Source: Bradyrhizobium sp. Gha (GTDB lineage: Bacteria; Pseudomonadota; Alphaproteobacteria; Rhizobiales; Xanthobacteraceae). Taken from it: a stretch of DNA of 64,000 nucleotides. Positions 8,039 through 17,644 of this stretch are shown here, piece after piece. The notes beneath the pieces are model-generated. The model was given only the letters and a program-made list of their open reading frames with translations, had not been told where the DNA came from and did not search any database. Numbering within the stretch: the first letter of the stretch is position 1; every line of letters begins with the position of its first letter. The translations under genes were made by a program, and so were the position numbers. The stretch is taken from positions 186,001 through 250,000 of the forward strand of contig NZ_FOQM01000004.1 of assembly GCF_900113735.1 (NCBI RefSeq), in the 5' to 3' direction.

Positions 8039-9520
8039 TCAGCGCATCACGAAGGGATCCACCACGTCTTCTGCGGTCCCAATCATGATGCTCTTGGTCT
8101 GGAGATAATTCTGGATCGAATCCAGTCCATTCTCCCGGCCGATGCCCGAATGCTTGTAACCTCCGAGAGGCGAGAGGTAGCTGATCACGCGATAGGTGTT
8201 GACCCACACCGTACCGGCCTGAAGTCGTTCCGAAACCCGAAGTATCCTTCGAATGTCCTGCGTCCAGAACCCTGCCGCCAGGCCAAACGTCGTGTCGTTC
8301 GCGATCGCGATCGCTTCTTCGTCGTCGTCGAAGGGAATGCATGCCAGAACGGGACCGAAGACCTCTTCCTGGGCAATGCGCATCCGGTTGTGCACCCCCG
8401 TGAATATCGTCGGTTCGACGAAGTAACCGCCTTCTCCGATGTCAGGCCCGGTCGCCGGCCCACCACCCAGCACGCAGGTGGCCCCCTCACCCTTCGCTAC
8501 GTCGATATAGTCAAGAATCTTGCGATATTGAGGGGGCGTCGTGACGGGGCCGACCTGCGTGCTGGCCAGGAGCGGATCACCCTTCTTGGCCCGTCTGGCA
8601 AACGCGACGACGCGCTCCACGAACTGGTCGTGGATGCTCCGATGAACGAGGAGACGTGAACCGGCGATGCATGTCTGTCCGGTCGCGGCGAAAATCCCCG
8701 AGATGACGCCTTTGACCGCGTTGTCGATTTCCGCATCGTCGAAGACGATGTGAGGCGATTTGCCGCCGAGTTCGAGCGTCACCTTCTTGAAGCTGCGTGC
8801 CGCCAGTTCGCCGATTCGACGCCCGGTGGCTTCGCTTCCGGTGAAAGCAACTTTTGCAACATCGGCATGCGAGATCAGGGCGTCGCCGATCTCACCTCCA
8901 AACCCGGTAACCACGTTGAAAACGCCTGGCGGAAAGCCGGCCTTGTCCACAAGCTTCGCGAACTCCAGCGTTGAGGCGGACGTGAACTCAGACGGCTTTG
9001 CGACGAAGGTGTTTCCCGCAGCGAGCGCCGGAGCGAGCTTGTAGGCGAGAAGCAGAAGCGGCGAATTCCAGGCGGTGATGCCGACGCATACCCCGAGGGC
9101 CTCCTGCCGTGTGAAATTGAATGTCTGCGGTTTATCGATCGGGATGACAGCGCCCTGGACCTTATCCGCAAGGCCGCCGAAATAGTAATACCACTGCGGA
9201 ATGTACTTCAGCTGGAACGCCATCTCGTTGATGAGCTTGCCGTTGTCCGTCACCTCGGTTCGGGCGAGTTGCTCGGCGTGTTCGGCGATGAGATCGCCAA
9301 GGCGTCGGAGCAGATGTCCGCGCTCGGTCGCCGTCAGCTTTGGCCAGGGCCCCGTTCTGAATGCAGCCTTGGCCGCCGCCACGGCGCGGTCGACATCCGC
9401 AGGCTTTCCCCGCGGGATCGTTGCCCAGGCCTTGCCCGTAAAAGGATTGAGAGACTCGAAGCATTCGCCGCCCACCGCGTCGACCCATTCTCCGCCGACG
9501 AACATCTTGTAGGACTGCAT
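8039..9520 (-). CDS. Aldehyde dehydrogenase (betaine/lactaldehyde-type)
   Basis: A 493-residue NAD(P)-dependent aldehyde dehydrogenase with all key residues: VTAWNSPLLLLAYK-type cofactor region (here GITAWNSPL), general base Glu in LELGGKSPHIVF (about 257), and the nucleophilic Cys in ATGQTCIAGSRL (about 291). The ATG at 9520 gives a normal N-terminus (MQSYKMFVGGEWV) with AGGAT upstream; a TTG at 9541 is the frame limit. It lies 45 nt after the HAD gene stop and is convergent with the GMC gene. It probably oxidises the aldehyde made by the GMC enzyme; the substrate cannot be read from sequence. Confidence 0.92.
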   Translation of the reverse strand: MQSYKMFVGGEWVDAVGGECFESLNPFTGKAWATIPRGKPADVDRAVAAAKAAFRTGPWPKLTATERGHLLRRLGDLIAEHAEQLARTEVTDNGKLINEMAFQLKYIPQWYYYFGGLADKVQGAVIPIDKPQTFNFTRQEALGVCVGITAWNSPLLLLAYKLAPALAAGNTFVAKPSEFTSASTLEFAKLVDKAGFPPGVFNVVTGFGGEIGDALISHADVAKVAFTGSEATGRRIGELAARSFKKVTLELGGKSPHIVFDDAEIDNAVKGVISGIFAATGQTCIAGSRLLVHRSIHDQFVERVVAFARRAKKGDPLLASTQVGPVTTPPQYRKILDYIDVAKGEGATCVLGGGPATGPDIGEGGYFVEPTIFTGVHNRMRIAQEEVFGPVLACIPFDDDEEAIAIANDTTFGLAAGFWTQDIRRILRVSERLQAGTVWVNTYRVISYLSPLGGYKHSGIGRENGLDSIQNYLQTKSIMIGTAEDVVDPFVMR

Positions 9521-9565
9521 TGCGCTATATCCTGTTCTCAACTGGGCCCGCAGATTGGCGTGTAT

Positions 9566-10285
9566 CTAGGCGCCGACGCGCTCGGCAAGTTCGATAATGT
9601 CGTTGGCCACGACGTCCCAATCCTGCGTTGGCTCGAGGTCGGTCTTCTGGCCCGGACCATGCTCGGTCGGACGCGGGATGAAGGCCGTTTTCAGGCCAGC
9701 TGCCCGGGCAGCAGCGAGATCGCCATTGTGCGCAGCGCACATCATGACCTCCGCTGGATCGAGATACATGAGCCTGCACACGCCGAGATAGGTCTCGGGA
9801 TGTGGCTTATAGTGCCGAAACAGCTCGCAAGAGAAGACGTTGTCCCACGGTAGCCCGGCATGCTTCGCCATATTGACGAGCAGCGCAACATTCCCGTTCG
9901 ACAATGGGCCGATGACGTATCGGCGCTTGATGCGGGTTAGCCCCTCGACCGCATCGGGCCAGCCTTCCAGCCTGTGCCATACGCGGTTGATGTGCCGGCG
10001 CTGATCCACTGACAGGGCTTCGAGGTTAAGTTCAGCCAGAACCTGATCAAGGGCATGAGCGTGCAGCTCGTCGAGATTGGTCCAGGCGATTTCCCCGGTC
10101 CTGACCCGATCTTTCTCGGGTTCGTACCGCCCCCGCCAGCTGTCCGCCAACGCGGCCCAATCCGCCTTGATCCCTTCGCATTCCCCCCACGCCGAGAGGT
10201 CGCGAATGATACTTCCACGCCAGTCCACCACCGTGCCGAACGTATCGAACACGATCGCCTTTACTCTCTGGATCGAACTCTTCAT
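9566..10285 (-). CDS. HAD-superfamily hydrolase, type II haloacid dehalogenase-like
   Basis: A 239-residue HAD protein: nucleophile Asp in VFDTFGTVVDWR (near residue 13), motif II in PLSNGN, Lys in RHYKPHPETYL, and motif III in AAHNGDLAAARAAG. The layout follows L-2-haloacid dehalogenases, but the third motif is AAHNGD rather than SSNAWD, as in many family members of unproven substrate. The ATG at 10285 with GAGGGAG upstream is preferred over the TTG at 10318. First gene of the HAD-ALDH operon, with an operator-like repeat in its promoter. A second HAD of the same type is at 30369. A phosphatase or C-halogen/C-O hydrolase role is possible. Confidence 0.85.
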   Translation of the reverse strand: MKSSIQRVKAIVFDTFGTVVDWRGSIIRDLSAWGECEGIKADWAALADSWRGRYEPEKDRVRTGEIAWTNLDELHAHALDQVLAELNLEALSVDQRRHINRVWHRLEGWPDAVEGLTRIKRRYVIGPLSNGNVALLVNMAKHAGLPWDNVFSCELFRHYKPHPETYLGVCRLMYLDPAEVMMCAAHNGDLAAARAAGLKTAFIPRPTEHGPGQKTDLEPTQDWDVVANDIIELAERVGA

Positions 10286-10346
10286 CACCGGCTCCCTCAG
10301 CTGCGGCCAGGGTCCCAAGTCCGCAAAAAACGCCTTTGCGCATTTA

Positions 10347-10371
10347 TTAATGTATGCATTATTTCTGTCAA
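10347..10371 (-). promoter_or_regulatory. Promoter with candidate GntR operator, copy 3
   Basis: On the minus strand a TTGACA -35 hexamer (10366-10371) is followed 3 nt later by ATAATG-CATA-CATTAA (10347-10362), one mismatch from the perfect inverted repeat. The operator therefore fills the -35/-10 spacer, a natural position for repression of the HAD-aldehyde dehydrogenase operon (start 10285). Confidence 0.65.
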
Positions 10372-10582
10372 GCCTCGGGACTGGAACCGGCCACGCAACG
10401 TGACCGATCCTAACCCGCCGGGCGCCCTACAGGCGCTCCGGGCTACCGCTCAGTAGATAGTCAGACAGCCTGCATGCAGCAGAGGGACCAAACACGGGGC
10501 AAAGGGAGGATCGGTCAGGCAAACGTCGGCGGGCGTGATCGTGCGCTGGCCTCGTTCCCCGGCCATCGGCGTCGCGCTCGAC

Positions 10583-10603
10583 TGACGGCCGGATCGGCCG
10601 TCA
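10583..10603 (-). terminator. Stem-loop containing the transketolase stop codon
   Basis: The inverted repeat TGACGGCCG-ATC-CGGCCGTCA on the minus strand begins with the TGA stop of the transketolase gene. A 9-bp stem with a 3-nt loop is strong, but there is no T-run, so this may be a 3'-end stabiliser or part of a Rho-dependent terminator rather than an intrinsic one. Confidence 0.4.
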
Positions 10604-12628
10604 CGATTGCTTGCCGGACTCAAGACGTTGCAAGACCTTCGTCACAATGTTCTCCGCCGTTATCCCGAAATGGCGGAACAGTTCCTCGCCCGGTCCCGAC
10701 GCTCCAAAGCCGGACATGCCGACGAATATGCCGGCGTCTCCGATATAGCGCTCCCACCCGAGCGGGACGGCGGCCTCAACGCCTACGCGCAGCACGTCCT
10801 CTCCAAGAACGCTTCGTCGATAACTCTCTTGTTGCTGCTCGAATGCCTCCCAGCACGGCATCGATACCACAGCGGTCGGAATATTCAGCTTCTCGAGAAG
10901 TCCCTTAGCGTCGAGTGCGACGGCGACCTCGGATCCGGTCGCCAGCAGCGTAACCCGTCGTGCTCCGCCTGTCGCGTCGGCCAGAACATAGCCCCCGCGC
11001 GCGCTCAGATTCTCGTTCGAGTGCGTCGTCCTCACGGGCCGGAGAGCCTGGCGGGACAGGATGAAGGACGATGGGCCGTCGCGCCGCGACAGCGCCATCT
11101 CCCAACACTCGGCGACCTCGACGGCGTCTGCGGGACGGAGCACCAGAATATTGGGGATGGCCCTTAGTGAGGCCAAAAATTCGACCGGCTGATGCGTCGG
11201 GCCATTCTGTCCAATACCAATGGAATCGTGACTGTTGATAAAGACGACGGGCAACCCCATCAGGGCTGCCATCCTGATGGCGGGCCGCAAGTAATCAGAG
11301 AAGGCGAGATAGGTCGCCCCGATCGGCATGATCCCGCCGTGAGCGGCCATCCCGTTCATGATCGATCCCATCGCGTGTTCGCGGACACCGTAGTGCACAA
11401 AACGGCCACCGCGCTCAGTCGCGGTGAAAGCCTGCAGGTCACGCTTGTGGCAGGTGGGCCCCTCAAGATCCGGCGCGCCGCTGAGCAATTCCGGAAATAC
11501 GTCGAACAACGTCGCCACCGCCTCGCCGGACGACAGGATGGATGGTTGGGCCGGCAAGGAAAGCGCGGACTCTTTGTATTGCCGCAAGGGAGCCTGCCAG
11601 TCCGCCGGCATCTTGCGGTCCGCCAGGCGTTCCAAAAGCGCGCGTCGCTCAGGCGCAAGTTCGGAGACCCGCGATTTCCAGGCATCGTACCGTTCTGTAT
11701 TGCGCGCGCTGATCAAGCTCCGCCAGCCGTTCAGGACCTCCGAAGGGACAACAAAGGGCGGACTGGTCCAGCCAAGGCGTTCGCGAGCGGCTTGCGTATC
11801 CTCCTTGAAAACGCGCCCGCCATGCGCGCCCCGCTTTCCCTCGAGCCGCGGGAACCCACGGCCGATCACCGTCGCGCATGCAATGAGGCTGGGCCTCGGA
11901 TCGGATTTCGCGTGCGCGATCGCGACGTCGACCGATTCGAAATCGTGTCCGTTCGCATCCAGGACCTGCCAACCCGCCGCCCGGAAGCGCGTCCGGATAT
12001 CTTCGCTGGTCGACAGGTCCGTGCTGCCGTCGTCGGTCATCGAATTGTCGTCCCAGAGAACGACAAGTTTTCCGAGACGAAGATGGCCAGCCAGTGCAAG
12101 CGCTTCCTGGGCGACCCCTTCCATCAGGCAACCGTCACCCGCGATGACATAAGTGAAGTGATCGAGCAGGTCGGAGCCGAGCATCTGGCGCAGATATTCT
12201 TCGGCAATGGCCATACCCACGCCATTGGCGAATCCCTGCCCCAGTGGCCCGGTGGTAACTTCGATGCCGTGCTCGACCGCATATTCCGGATGACCATGAC
12301 AGATGGATCCGAGCGTACGGAAGCGCTTGATCTGCTCGATGTCGATCGCCTCGTATCCGCTCAGGTACAGCAACGAATAGAGCAACATCGATCCATGACC
12401 GTTGCTCAGGATGAACCTGTCGCGATCGATCCAGGTCGGATCGGCGGGGTTGAACTTGAGATGGCGCGTGAACAGGACGGTGGCGATCTCGGAACAACCA
12501 AGCGGTGCACCAGGATGACCGTCCCGGGCATTCTCGATGGCGTCGAGAGACAGCATCCTGATTGCATTGGCCATCGCCCCATCCAGGTCTTGATCTCGAG
12601 ATACGGGTGTTCGCGGCACGATAGTCAT
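10601..12628 (-). CDS. tkt: Transketolase (full length)
   Basis: A 675-residue thiamine diphosphate enzyme in one chain. Features: ENARDGHPGAPLG (about 30-42), the ThDP/Mg motif GDGCLMEG...N (about 150-180), and the pyrimidine domain with VNYGVREHAMG-type sequence (here HYGVREHAMGSI) that carries the catalytic Glu, then EFLASLRAIPN. It moves two-carbon ketol units between sugars. ATG at 12628 has AAGG 7 nt upstream; the frame reaches a GTG at 12649. It lies 72 nt after the TRAP permease gene in the 17433-10601 operon, so it may act on the imported sugar acid's product instead of, or besides, the pentose phosphate pathway. A split transketolase is encoded at 41071-42914. Confidence 0.93.
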   Translation of the reverse strand: MTIVPRTPVSRDQDLDGAMANAIRMLSLDAIENARDGHPGAPLGCSEIATVLFTRHLKFNPADPTWIDRDRFILSNGHGSMLLYSLLYLSGYEAIDIEQIKRFRTLGSICHGHPEYAVEHGIEVTTGPLGQGFANGVGMAIAEEYLRQMLGSDLLDHFTYVIAGDGCLMEGVAQEALALAGHLRLGKLVVLWDDNSMTDDGSTDLSTSEDIRTRFRAAGWQVLDANGHDFESVDVAIAHAKSDPRPSLIACATVIGRGFPRLEGKRGAHGGRVFKEDTQAARERLGWTSPPFVVPSEVLNGWRSLISARNTERYDAWKSRVSELAPERRALLERLADRKMPADWQAPLRQYKESALSLPAQPSILSSGEAVATLFDVFPELLSGAPDLEGPTCHKRDLQAFTATERGGRFVHYGVREHAMGSIMNGMAAHGGIMPIGATYLAFSDYLRPAIRMAALMGLPVVFINSHDSIGIGQNGPTHQPVEFLASLRAIPNILVLRPADAVEVAECWEMALSRRDGPSSFILSRQALRPVRTTHSNENLSARGGYVLADATGGARRVTLLATGSEVAVALDAKGLLEKLNIPTAVVSMPCWEAFEQQQESYRRSVLGEDVLRVGVEAAVPLGWERYIGDAGIFVGMSGFGASGPGEELFRHFGITAENIVTKVLQRLESGKQS

Positions 12629-12699
12629 GTTTAACCCTTGTCTGTTCACGTCTGTGATTGTTTCTTCGCCGTCCGATCAAATCGTTCGAGGCTGAGGCG

Positions 12700-14559
12700 C
12701 TAGAGAAAACCGATCGAGAGCCAGGGGATGCACGCGACCACGATGAGGCCGGCAAGCAGCGCCAGCATGTATCCCATCAAGGGACGAATGCCTTGCGCCG
12801 GATCGGCGCGACCGATCGCGCAAGCTGCGTAATATCCGACGCCGAATGGCGGAAGGAAGAGTCCCATTCCCATCGCCAGAATGATCACCATCGCATAGTG
12901 CACCTCATGAAGGCCGACAGCCTTCGCGATTGGGAACATAAGAGGAGCGAAAAGCACGAGCGCCGGTATTCCCTCCAGCACGCTCCCCAGCACGATAAAC
13001 ATCAGGATCGACACAGCCATGAAGGTTGGGCCGCCGCCGGGAAGAGACGCCATGACCTTTGCGAGATCGCGCGAAAACCCCGACTGCGTCAAACACCAGG
13101 CGACGGTTGTCGCGGCACCGATGATGAACAGAATGGCGCCCGACAGCGCGGCCGTGTCGATCAGCATCTTTGGAAATTTCGACCAGTCGCACCGGCGATA
13201 GATCAAAATTCCGACAAGGACCGAGTATGCGATACCGATTGTCGAGACTTCCGTGGCCGTGGCCACGCCCTCGACGACCGCCGCTCTGATGATGAACGGA
13301 AGCGCGAGCGCCGGGAGCGCGAAGAGAAACGCGCGGAGAACATCCCGCCGCGGCGGCCTCGAGATGTGCGAGAGATCCTCTCGCCTGTTCCTCCACCAAA
13401 CGACCATCGTCAGGAAGAGACCAAGGACGACCGCCGGTACCAAGCCCCCTGTAAAGAGCGCCGCGATCGACACGCTGGTTACCGAGCCGATCGTAATCAA
13501 CACGAGGCTGGGTGGGATGGTCTCGGTCTGGGCGCCGGTCGCGGCGAGCAATGCGACGAGCTCCCCGCTCTTTTGCCCACGCTTCCTCATTTCCGGAAGG
13601 AGCGAGGGGGCTACCGCGGCCATGTCTGCAGTTTTCGAACCAGAGATGCCGGACACGAGGTACATGGCGCCGATCAGAACATAGCTCAACCCGCCCCTGA
13701 CATGGCCGAGCAGCGCTGCGAGGAAGTCGACCATCGCCTTCGCCATCCCTGTGAGTTCCATCAAGTAGCCGAGGAATACGAAGAGCGGAACGGCGAGCAA
13801 GATGAGGTGCGACATACCCTCGTCCATCCGCCCGGCAATCGTCAGAACGGGCGAATTCGTTGCAAGGCCGATATATCCGAGTGCAGCCGTGCCGAACGCA
13901 AATGCGATAGGCACCCCGAGAAACACGGCCACGCCGACCAGGCCCACGAAGAACAGCACGAGGTTGAGGTTTCCGAGGCCAAGGAAGAAGCCGCGAGACA
14001 ACCAAACGAGCGCAGTGATGCCGGCCGCAAGGCAAAAGGCGGTCACCAACCGCGCTCGCGCGATCGAACCCGCTTTTGCGAGCGCGAAGACGACCATGAG
14101 GACGAGGCCCACGGGCAGCGCCGCTGCGCGCATCGATCCCGGCAACTCCAGCGCCGGAGTAATCACAAACGACTCCTCGTGCGCGTAGTCGATCGCCGGC
14201 CAGAGCATGAGGACCATGAAGGCGACGCAAGCCAACAACGCCACCGTTTCGCAGTTTGCCCGCGCCGAAGGGCCGAACCGATCGACAAGGGCTGTCATAC
14301 GCATGTGCTGGCCGCGGTGCAGCGCGATGGCGGAGCCGAGCATGGAGAGCCAGACGAACAAGATCTGAGCGAGTTCGTCGGTCCAGACGATCGGCGCTTG
14401 GAAGACATACCGGGCAATCACGCCGATCGACAGCACTCCGATCTCGACCGCAACGACCGCGCCAGCGAACAGCTCGGTGAGAGATATAAGCCAAGCTATC
14501 AGCCTTGGGCCAAGACCCGGTCGGATGCCGATCATCACTGGTTCGTCAGTCACCGCCAT
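12700..14559 (-). CDS. TRAP transporter fused small/large membrane protein (DctQM)
   Basis: A 619-residue fusion. The first about 170 residues form a four-helix DctQ-like domain (WTDELAQILFVWLSMLGSA is diagnostic); the rest is a DctM-type permease with many membrane segments and motifs such as GVPIAFAFG, ISGSKTADMAAVAPSLLPEM and TIPPSLVLITIG. It works with the periplasmic DctP encoded just upstream (8-nt gap) to import a sugar acid or other carboxylate using a sodium gradient. A close relative of the same fused design is at 51134-53071. Start ATG 14559. Confidence 0.93.
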   Translation of the reverse strand: MAVTDEPVMIGIRPGLGPRLIAWLISLTELFAGAVVAVEIGVLSIGVIARYVFQAPIVWTDELAQILFVWLSMLGSAIALHRGQHMRMTALVDRFGPSARANCETVALLACVAFMVLMLWPAIDYAHEESFVITPALELPGSMRAAALPVGLVLMVVFALAKAGSIARARLVTAFCLAAGITALVWLSRGFFLGLGNLNLVLFFVGLVGVAVFLGVPIAFAFGTAALGYIGLATNSPVLTIAGRMDEGMSHLILLAVPLFVFLGYLMELTGMAKAMVDFLAALLGHVRGGLSYVLIGAMYLVSGISGSKTADMAAVAPSLLPEMRKRGQKSGELVALLAATGAQTETIPPSLVLITIGSVTSVSIAALFTGGLVPAVVLGLFLTMVVWWRNRREDLSHISRPPRRDVLRAFLFALPALALPFIIRAAVVEGVATATEVSTIGIAYSVLVGILIYRRCDWSKFPKMLIDTAALSGAILFIIGAATTVAWCLTQSGFSRDLAKVMASLPGGGPTFMAVSILMFIVLGSVLEGIPALVLFAPLMFPIAKAVGLHEVHYAMVIILAMGMGLFLPPFGVGYYAACAIGRADPAQGIRPLMGYMLALLAGLIVVACIPWLSIGFL

Positions 14560-14566
14560 CGTGCCC

Positions 14567-15580
14567 TCAGCTCAGCTTGCCGCTCGCTGCCTCCAGAAGA
14601 GCCCAGGCTTCATCCCCGTACTTGCCCTTCCATTCGCCGTAGAAGCCCGACTGCTGCAGCTTGGAGCGGAACGCGGCCGTATCGACCTTGACGAACTCCA
14701 GACCCTTCGTGCTCAATTCGCCCTGGAGCGAGTTGTTGAGCGCCGCGACGTCGGCGCGCTGCTTGACTGCAGCCTCGTTGACCGTCCTGACGATGACATC
14801 GCGGTCCGAGGCAGGGATACCCTCGAACGCCCGCTTGTTTGCCAGGAACCAGAAGCCGTCCCACATGTGGTTCGTTTCGGAGAGATACTTCTGGACCTCG
14901 TACATCTTGGCGAAGTAAATTCCCGCCAACGGATTTTCGAGGCCGTCGGCCACCTTGGTCTGGAGAGCGGAATAGGTCTCGCCCCACGGAATCGAGGTCG
15001 GCGAGGCGCCAAGGGATTTGAAAAGCGACGTCCACAACGGACTCGGCGGCACCCTGATCTTCAAGCCCTTTAGATCATCGGGCGTCTTGATCGGGCTCTT
15101 GGCCGAGGTGGTTTGCCGAAAGCCGTTGTCCCACATCTTCTCAAAGGCAACGATGTTCGACTTGGCGAAGCTCGCGATGATGTGTTTTCCAAGAGGACCG
15201 TCGACGGCGTTCCAGACCTGGGAATAGTCCGCGAAGGCAAATCCGATTCCGGTGATCGCAGCGACCGGCACCAGGGTGGCTACAATCAGGCCCGACGATG
15301 CGAAGAACTCGATCGCACCCGACCGCAGCTGGCTCAGCATATCTGCGTCGCTGCCAAGCTGACTGTTCGGGAAGACCTCGATTGCGACACGTCCGTCGGT
15401 CAGCTTCAGGATCGCCTCGGCTGCCTCCGTCATCCGCGTGTTGAGCGGATGATCTTTCGGCATGATGTTGGCGAACTTCAACTTGAACTGCGGCTCAGCC
15501 CTGACAATCGAGGGATACGCAAGACCAAGTGCAATACCAACTCCCCCGTGCAGCACGCCACGTCGCGACAACTTTCTCAT
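14567..15580 (-). CDS. TRAP transporter solute-binding protein (DctP family)
   Basis: A 337-residue secreted binding protein. The N-terminus MRKLSRRGVLHGG looks like a twin-arginine signal ending near SIVRA. The ligand carboxylate-binding Arg is in LKIRVPPSPLW, and the downstream segments WGETYSALQTKVADGLEN and EVQKYLSETNHMWDGFW are typical. ATG 15580 has GGAGGAG upstream; the longer frame is not used. It captures the ligand for the fused DctQM permease encoded 8 nt downstream. It resembles the second DctP (50050-51078) closely, so the two ligands are probably chemically similar. Confidence 0.93.
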   Translation of the reverse strand: MRKLSRRGVLHGGVGIALGLAYPSIVRAEPQFKLKFANIMPKDHPLNTRMTEAAEAILKLTDGRVAIEVFPNSQLGSDADMLSQLRSGAIEFFASSGLIVATLVPVAAITGIGFAFADYSQVWNAVDGPLGKHIIASFAKSNIVAFEKMWDNGFRQTTSAKSPIKTPDDLKGLKIRVPPSPLWTSLFKSLGASPTSIPWGETYSALQTKVADGLENPLAGIYFAKMYEVQKYLSETNHMWDGFWFLANKRAFEGIPASDRDVIVRTVNEAAVKQRADVAALNNSLQGELSTKGLEFVKVDTAAFRSKLQQSGFYGEWKGKYGDEAWALLEAASGKLS

Positions 15581-15647
15581 CGTCTCCTCCTCCACAATGT
15601 TACTGGTATTTTCTTTGGTCGATTTCTGCGCGGGCGAACGCCTGCGC

Positions 15648-16505
15648 CTATTCCTTCTCTGCAAAGAAGCCCAACAACGCCTCGGAGATGAATTCCGGCG
15701 CCTCTTCGGCCACCCAATGCCCGCTGTCCGGGATCGTGCCGCCCCGCACATTTTCAGCGACACGCTTTAGCGACTCGATAGTTTCGAGCCCGCGTCCGAA
15801 TGCCTTCTCGCCGCCCAGCGCCAAAACCGGCATCTTGAGCTTGCCTTGCGATGCCAATATCGCCCGATTGTCCGCGACGTCCTGCGCAAAGGCCCGGTAG
15901 TAGCCGAACATTGCGCGGAACGCCCCGAGCTTCTTGTAGGTCCGGTAATATTCCTGCTTGTCGTCCTCCGAGAGGAAATTGGCGCGATGGCCGTAGTTCT
16001 CGAAGAACCAGTTCAGCACTAGTTCTTCACGCCCCGCGCAGAGTGCCTCGGGAAGATCCGGAGTGCGATAAAAGGGGTGATGCCATCGCCGCCCGCCCTG
16101 CGACATCTCTCCGCCATCGCCCGGAATCGTCACGTCCAGAATCGCGAGCTTCGACACCGCCTCCGGGTGATGTGCAGCGAGCGAGAACGCGACCGGCCCG
16201 CCCCAGTCGTGTCCGACAAGATGAAATCGTTCGATTCCCAAGTGACTGTTGACAAGCTGCCAGATGTCCTCGGCTACGGTCTTTTTGTCGTATCCCGATT
16301 GCGGACGGGTCGAGTCTCCCAGTCCACGAAGGTCCGGAGCGATCACGAAGTATCGCTCAGCGAGCCGTGGCATCACGAACCGCCATTCATACGAGGATTG
16401 AGGGATCCCGTGCAGGAGAACCACCGGATCGCCTTTGCCGGCGGCCAAGTAATGCAGCGAAACCTCGCTCAGATCAGCGAAATGACTGTTTGCCGGGCGC
16501 ATCAT
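15648..16505 (-). CDS. Alpha/beta hydrolase (epoxide hydrolase/haloacetate dehalogenase type)
   Basis: A 285-residue alpha/beta hydrolase. Oxyanion motif LLHGIPQSSYEW near residue 34, nucleophile Asp in VGHDWGGPVAFSL (about 102), and the catalytic His in DSGHWVAEEAPE near the C-terminus. An Asp nucleophile places it with epoxide hydrolases and fluoroacetate/haloacetate dehalogenases, not esterases. Two ATG codons lie together (16505 and 16502) after GGAAGGTGAG; the upstream dehydrogenase stops 2 nt before, so the genes are coupled. In the operon it could open a lactone or an epoxide-like intermediate; the role is inferred. Confidence 0.88.
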   Translation of the reverse strand: MMRPANSHFADLSEVSLHYLAAGKGDPVVLLHGIPQSSYEWRFVMPRLAERYFVIAPDLRGLGDSTRPQSGYDKKTVAEDIWQLVNSHLGIERFHLVGHDWGGPVAFSLAAHHPEAVSKLAILDVTIPGDGGEMSQGGRRWHHPFYRTPDLPEALCAGREELVLNWFFENYGHRANFLSEDDKQEYYRTYKKLGAFRAMFGYYRAFAQDVADNRAILASQGKLKMPVLALGGEKAFGRGLETIESLKRVAENVRGGTIPDSGHWVAEEAPEFISEALLGFFAEKE

Positions 16506-16506
16506 C

Positions 16507-17433
16507 TCACCTTCCTGACACACCGGTCATTGCGCGATATGCTCTTACGACCTGACTGTCGTCGACCTGACCAAAGCCTTGGCCCGAAACCGCCAAAAAC
16601 ATCTGCTGTGCGATGGACGCGAGCGGGGTCGGCGCTTTCAGACGCTGGCCGGCATCCAAGACGATTCCGAGGTCCTTGACGAAGATATCGATGGCGCTGG
16701 TCACCTGAGGTTCGCCCGCAATCATGCGGGAGCCCCTGTCGCGCAACATCCAGCTGGACGCTGAGGATTCAGAGAAGATTTTGATCAGGATCTGCGGATC
16801 GATGTCCGCCTGCGCACCGAGTGAGACAGCCTCTGCAGCTGCCGCCAGATGCACGCCGCACAGGAGCTGGTTGATTGTCTTTACCAGCGCTCCCTGCCCA
16901 GGAATCGACCCGACATGATGCACTTTGTCTCCCATCGCCTGAAGAAGCGGCTCCACGCGAGAAAACGTTTCGTTCGGGCAAGCCGCCATGATGGTGAGCG
17001 TAGCTGAGGCGGCACCCGCGACTCCTCCGGACACGGGAGCATCGACGAAGCTGCGGCCGGTTTTGATGACCGCGTTTGATATTCTTTCAACGTCTGCCGC
17101 TGGACAGGTCGCCATGAGAACAACGCCGCCTTCTTTTGGCAGGGCCTCAAGAACACCCGCCTCAAACAGCAGTTGCTCTGCCTGGGCAACGTTCACTACC
17201 ATGAGCACCACAAAGTCCGTGCCCAGCGCGGTATCCTTCGCCGCATTGGCCCAGATACCTCCTTCCTTTTCGAACGCGGCGCGAGCTTCCGCTCTGACGT
17301 CGTATCCCCTCACTCGATAGCCGCGAGCGCAGAGATGCGCGGCCATCCTTGAGCCCATGGATCCGAGGCCGATAAACCCGATGTTGATTGCCTTGGATAG
17401 ATCCGCGCTCTTGCTATCCCGCGTCATGCTCAT
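16507..17433 (-). CDS. NAD(P)-dependent beta-hydroxyacid dehydrogenase (LtnD/3-hydroxyisobutyrate dehydrogenase type)
   Basis: A 308-residue enzyme of the 6-phosphogluconate/3-hydroxyisobutyrate dehydrogenase family. Rossmann motif GFIGLGSMGSRMA starts near residue 18, substrate motif DAPVSGGVAGA near 131, and the catalytic Lys is in GQGALVKTINQLL (about 180). Length and motifs fit L-threonate dehydrogenase (LtnD), which makes 2-oxo-tetronate, but tartronate-semialdehyde or hydroxyisobutyrate reduction is equally typical of the family. First gene of the TRAP/transketolase operon, divergent from a LysR gene. An OtnC-like aldolase (1-592) and a DUF1537 kinase (53096) in the window support an acid-sugar role. 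Confidence 0.88.
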   Translation of the reverse strand: MSMTRDSKSADLSKAINIGFIGLGSMGSRMAAHLCARGYRVRGYDVRAEARAAFEKEGGIWANAAKDTALGTDFVVLMVVNVAQAEQLLFEAGVLEALPKEGGVVLMATCPAADVERISNAVIKTGRSFVDAPVSGGVAGAASATLTIMAACPNETFSRVEPLLQAMGDKVHHVGSIPGQGALVKTINQLLCGVHLAAAAEAVSLGAQADIDPQILIKIFSESSASSWMLRDRGSRMIAGEPQVTSAIDIFVKDLGIVLDAGQRLKAPTPLASIAQQMFLAVSGQGFGQVDDSQVVRAYRAMTGVSGR

Positions 17434-17644
17434 ATGGCGATGGTGTCCCTTCGTATTGCTTTCGAGCGCGCGGCCTCCCTCGCCTTCGCGAAGGAGCGCT
17501 GACCAGCAAGAAGGAGCGGAGGACTCTCGTGATGAGAGCCCAGTGGACGCACCTCCGGATCTTGCGGTTGTCAGCCCGCATTCTCTATCCCTTGACCCTA
17601 GTAACCTTGCCCGGCACCAACAAAGGAATTAAAGTCCAAGTTAG

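Noticed and set aside
11192..12634. 480-codon plus-strand frame opposite transketolase
   Set aside because: Antisense shadow of a clear transketolase; no domain recognised.
12658..14691. 677-codon open frame on the plus strand opposite the fused TRAP permease
   Set aside because: It mirrors the permease in the antisense frame and is extremely rich in Arg, His, Glu and Asp; GC-rich codon bias leaves such frames open. No homology or start signal.
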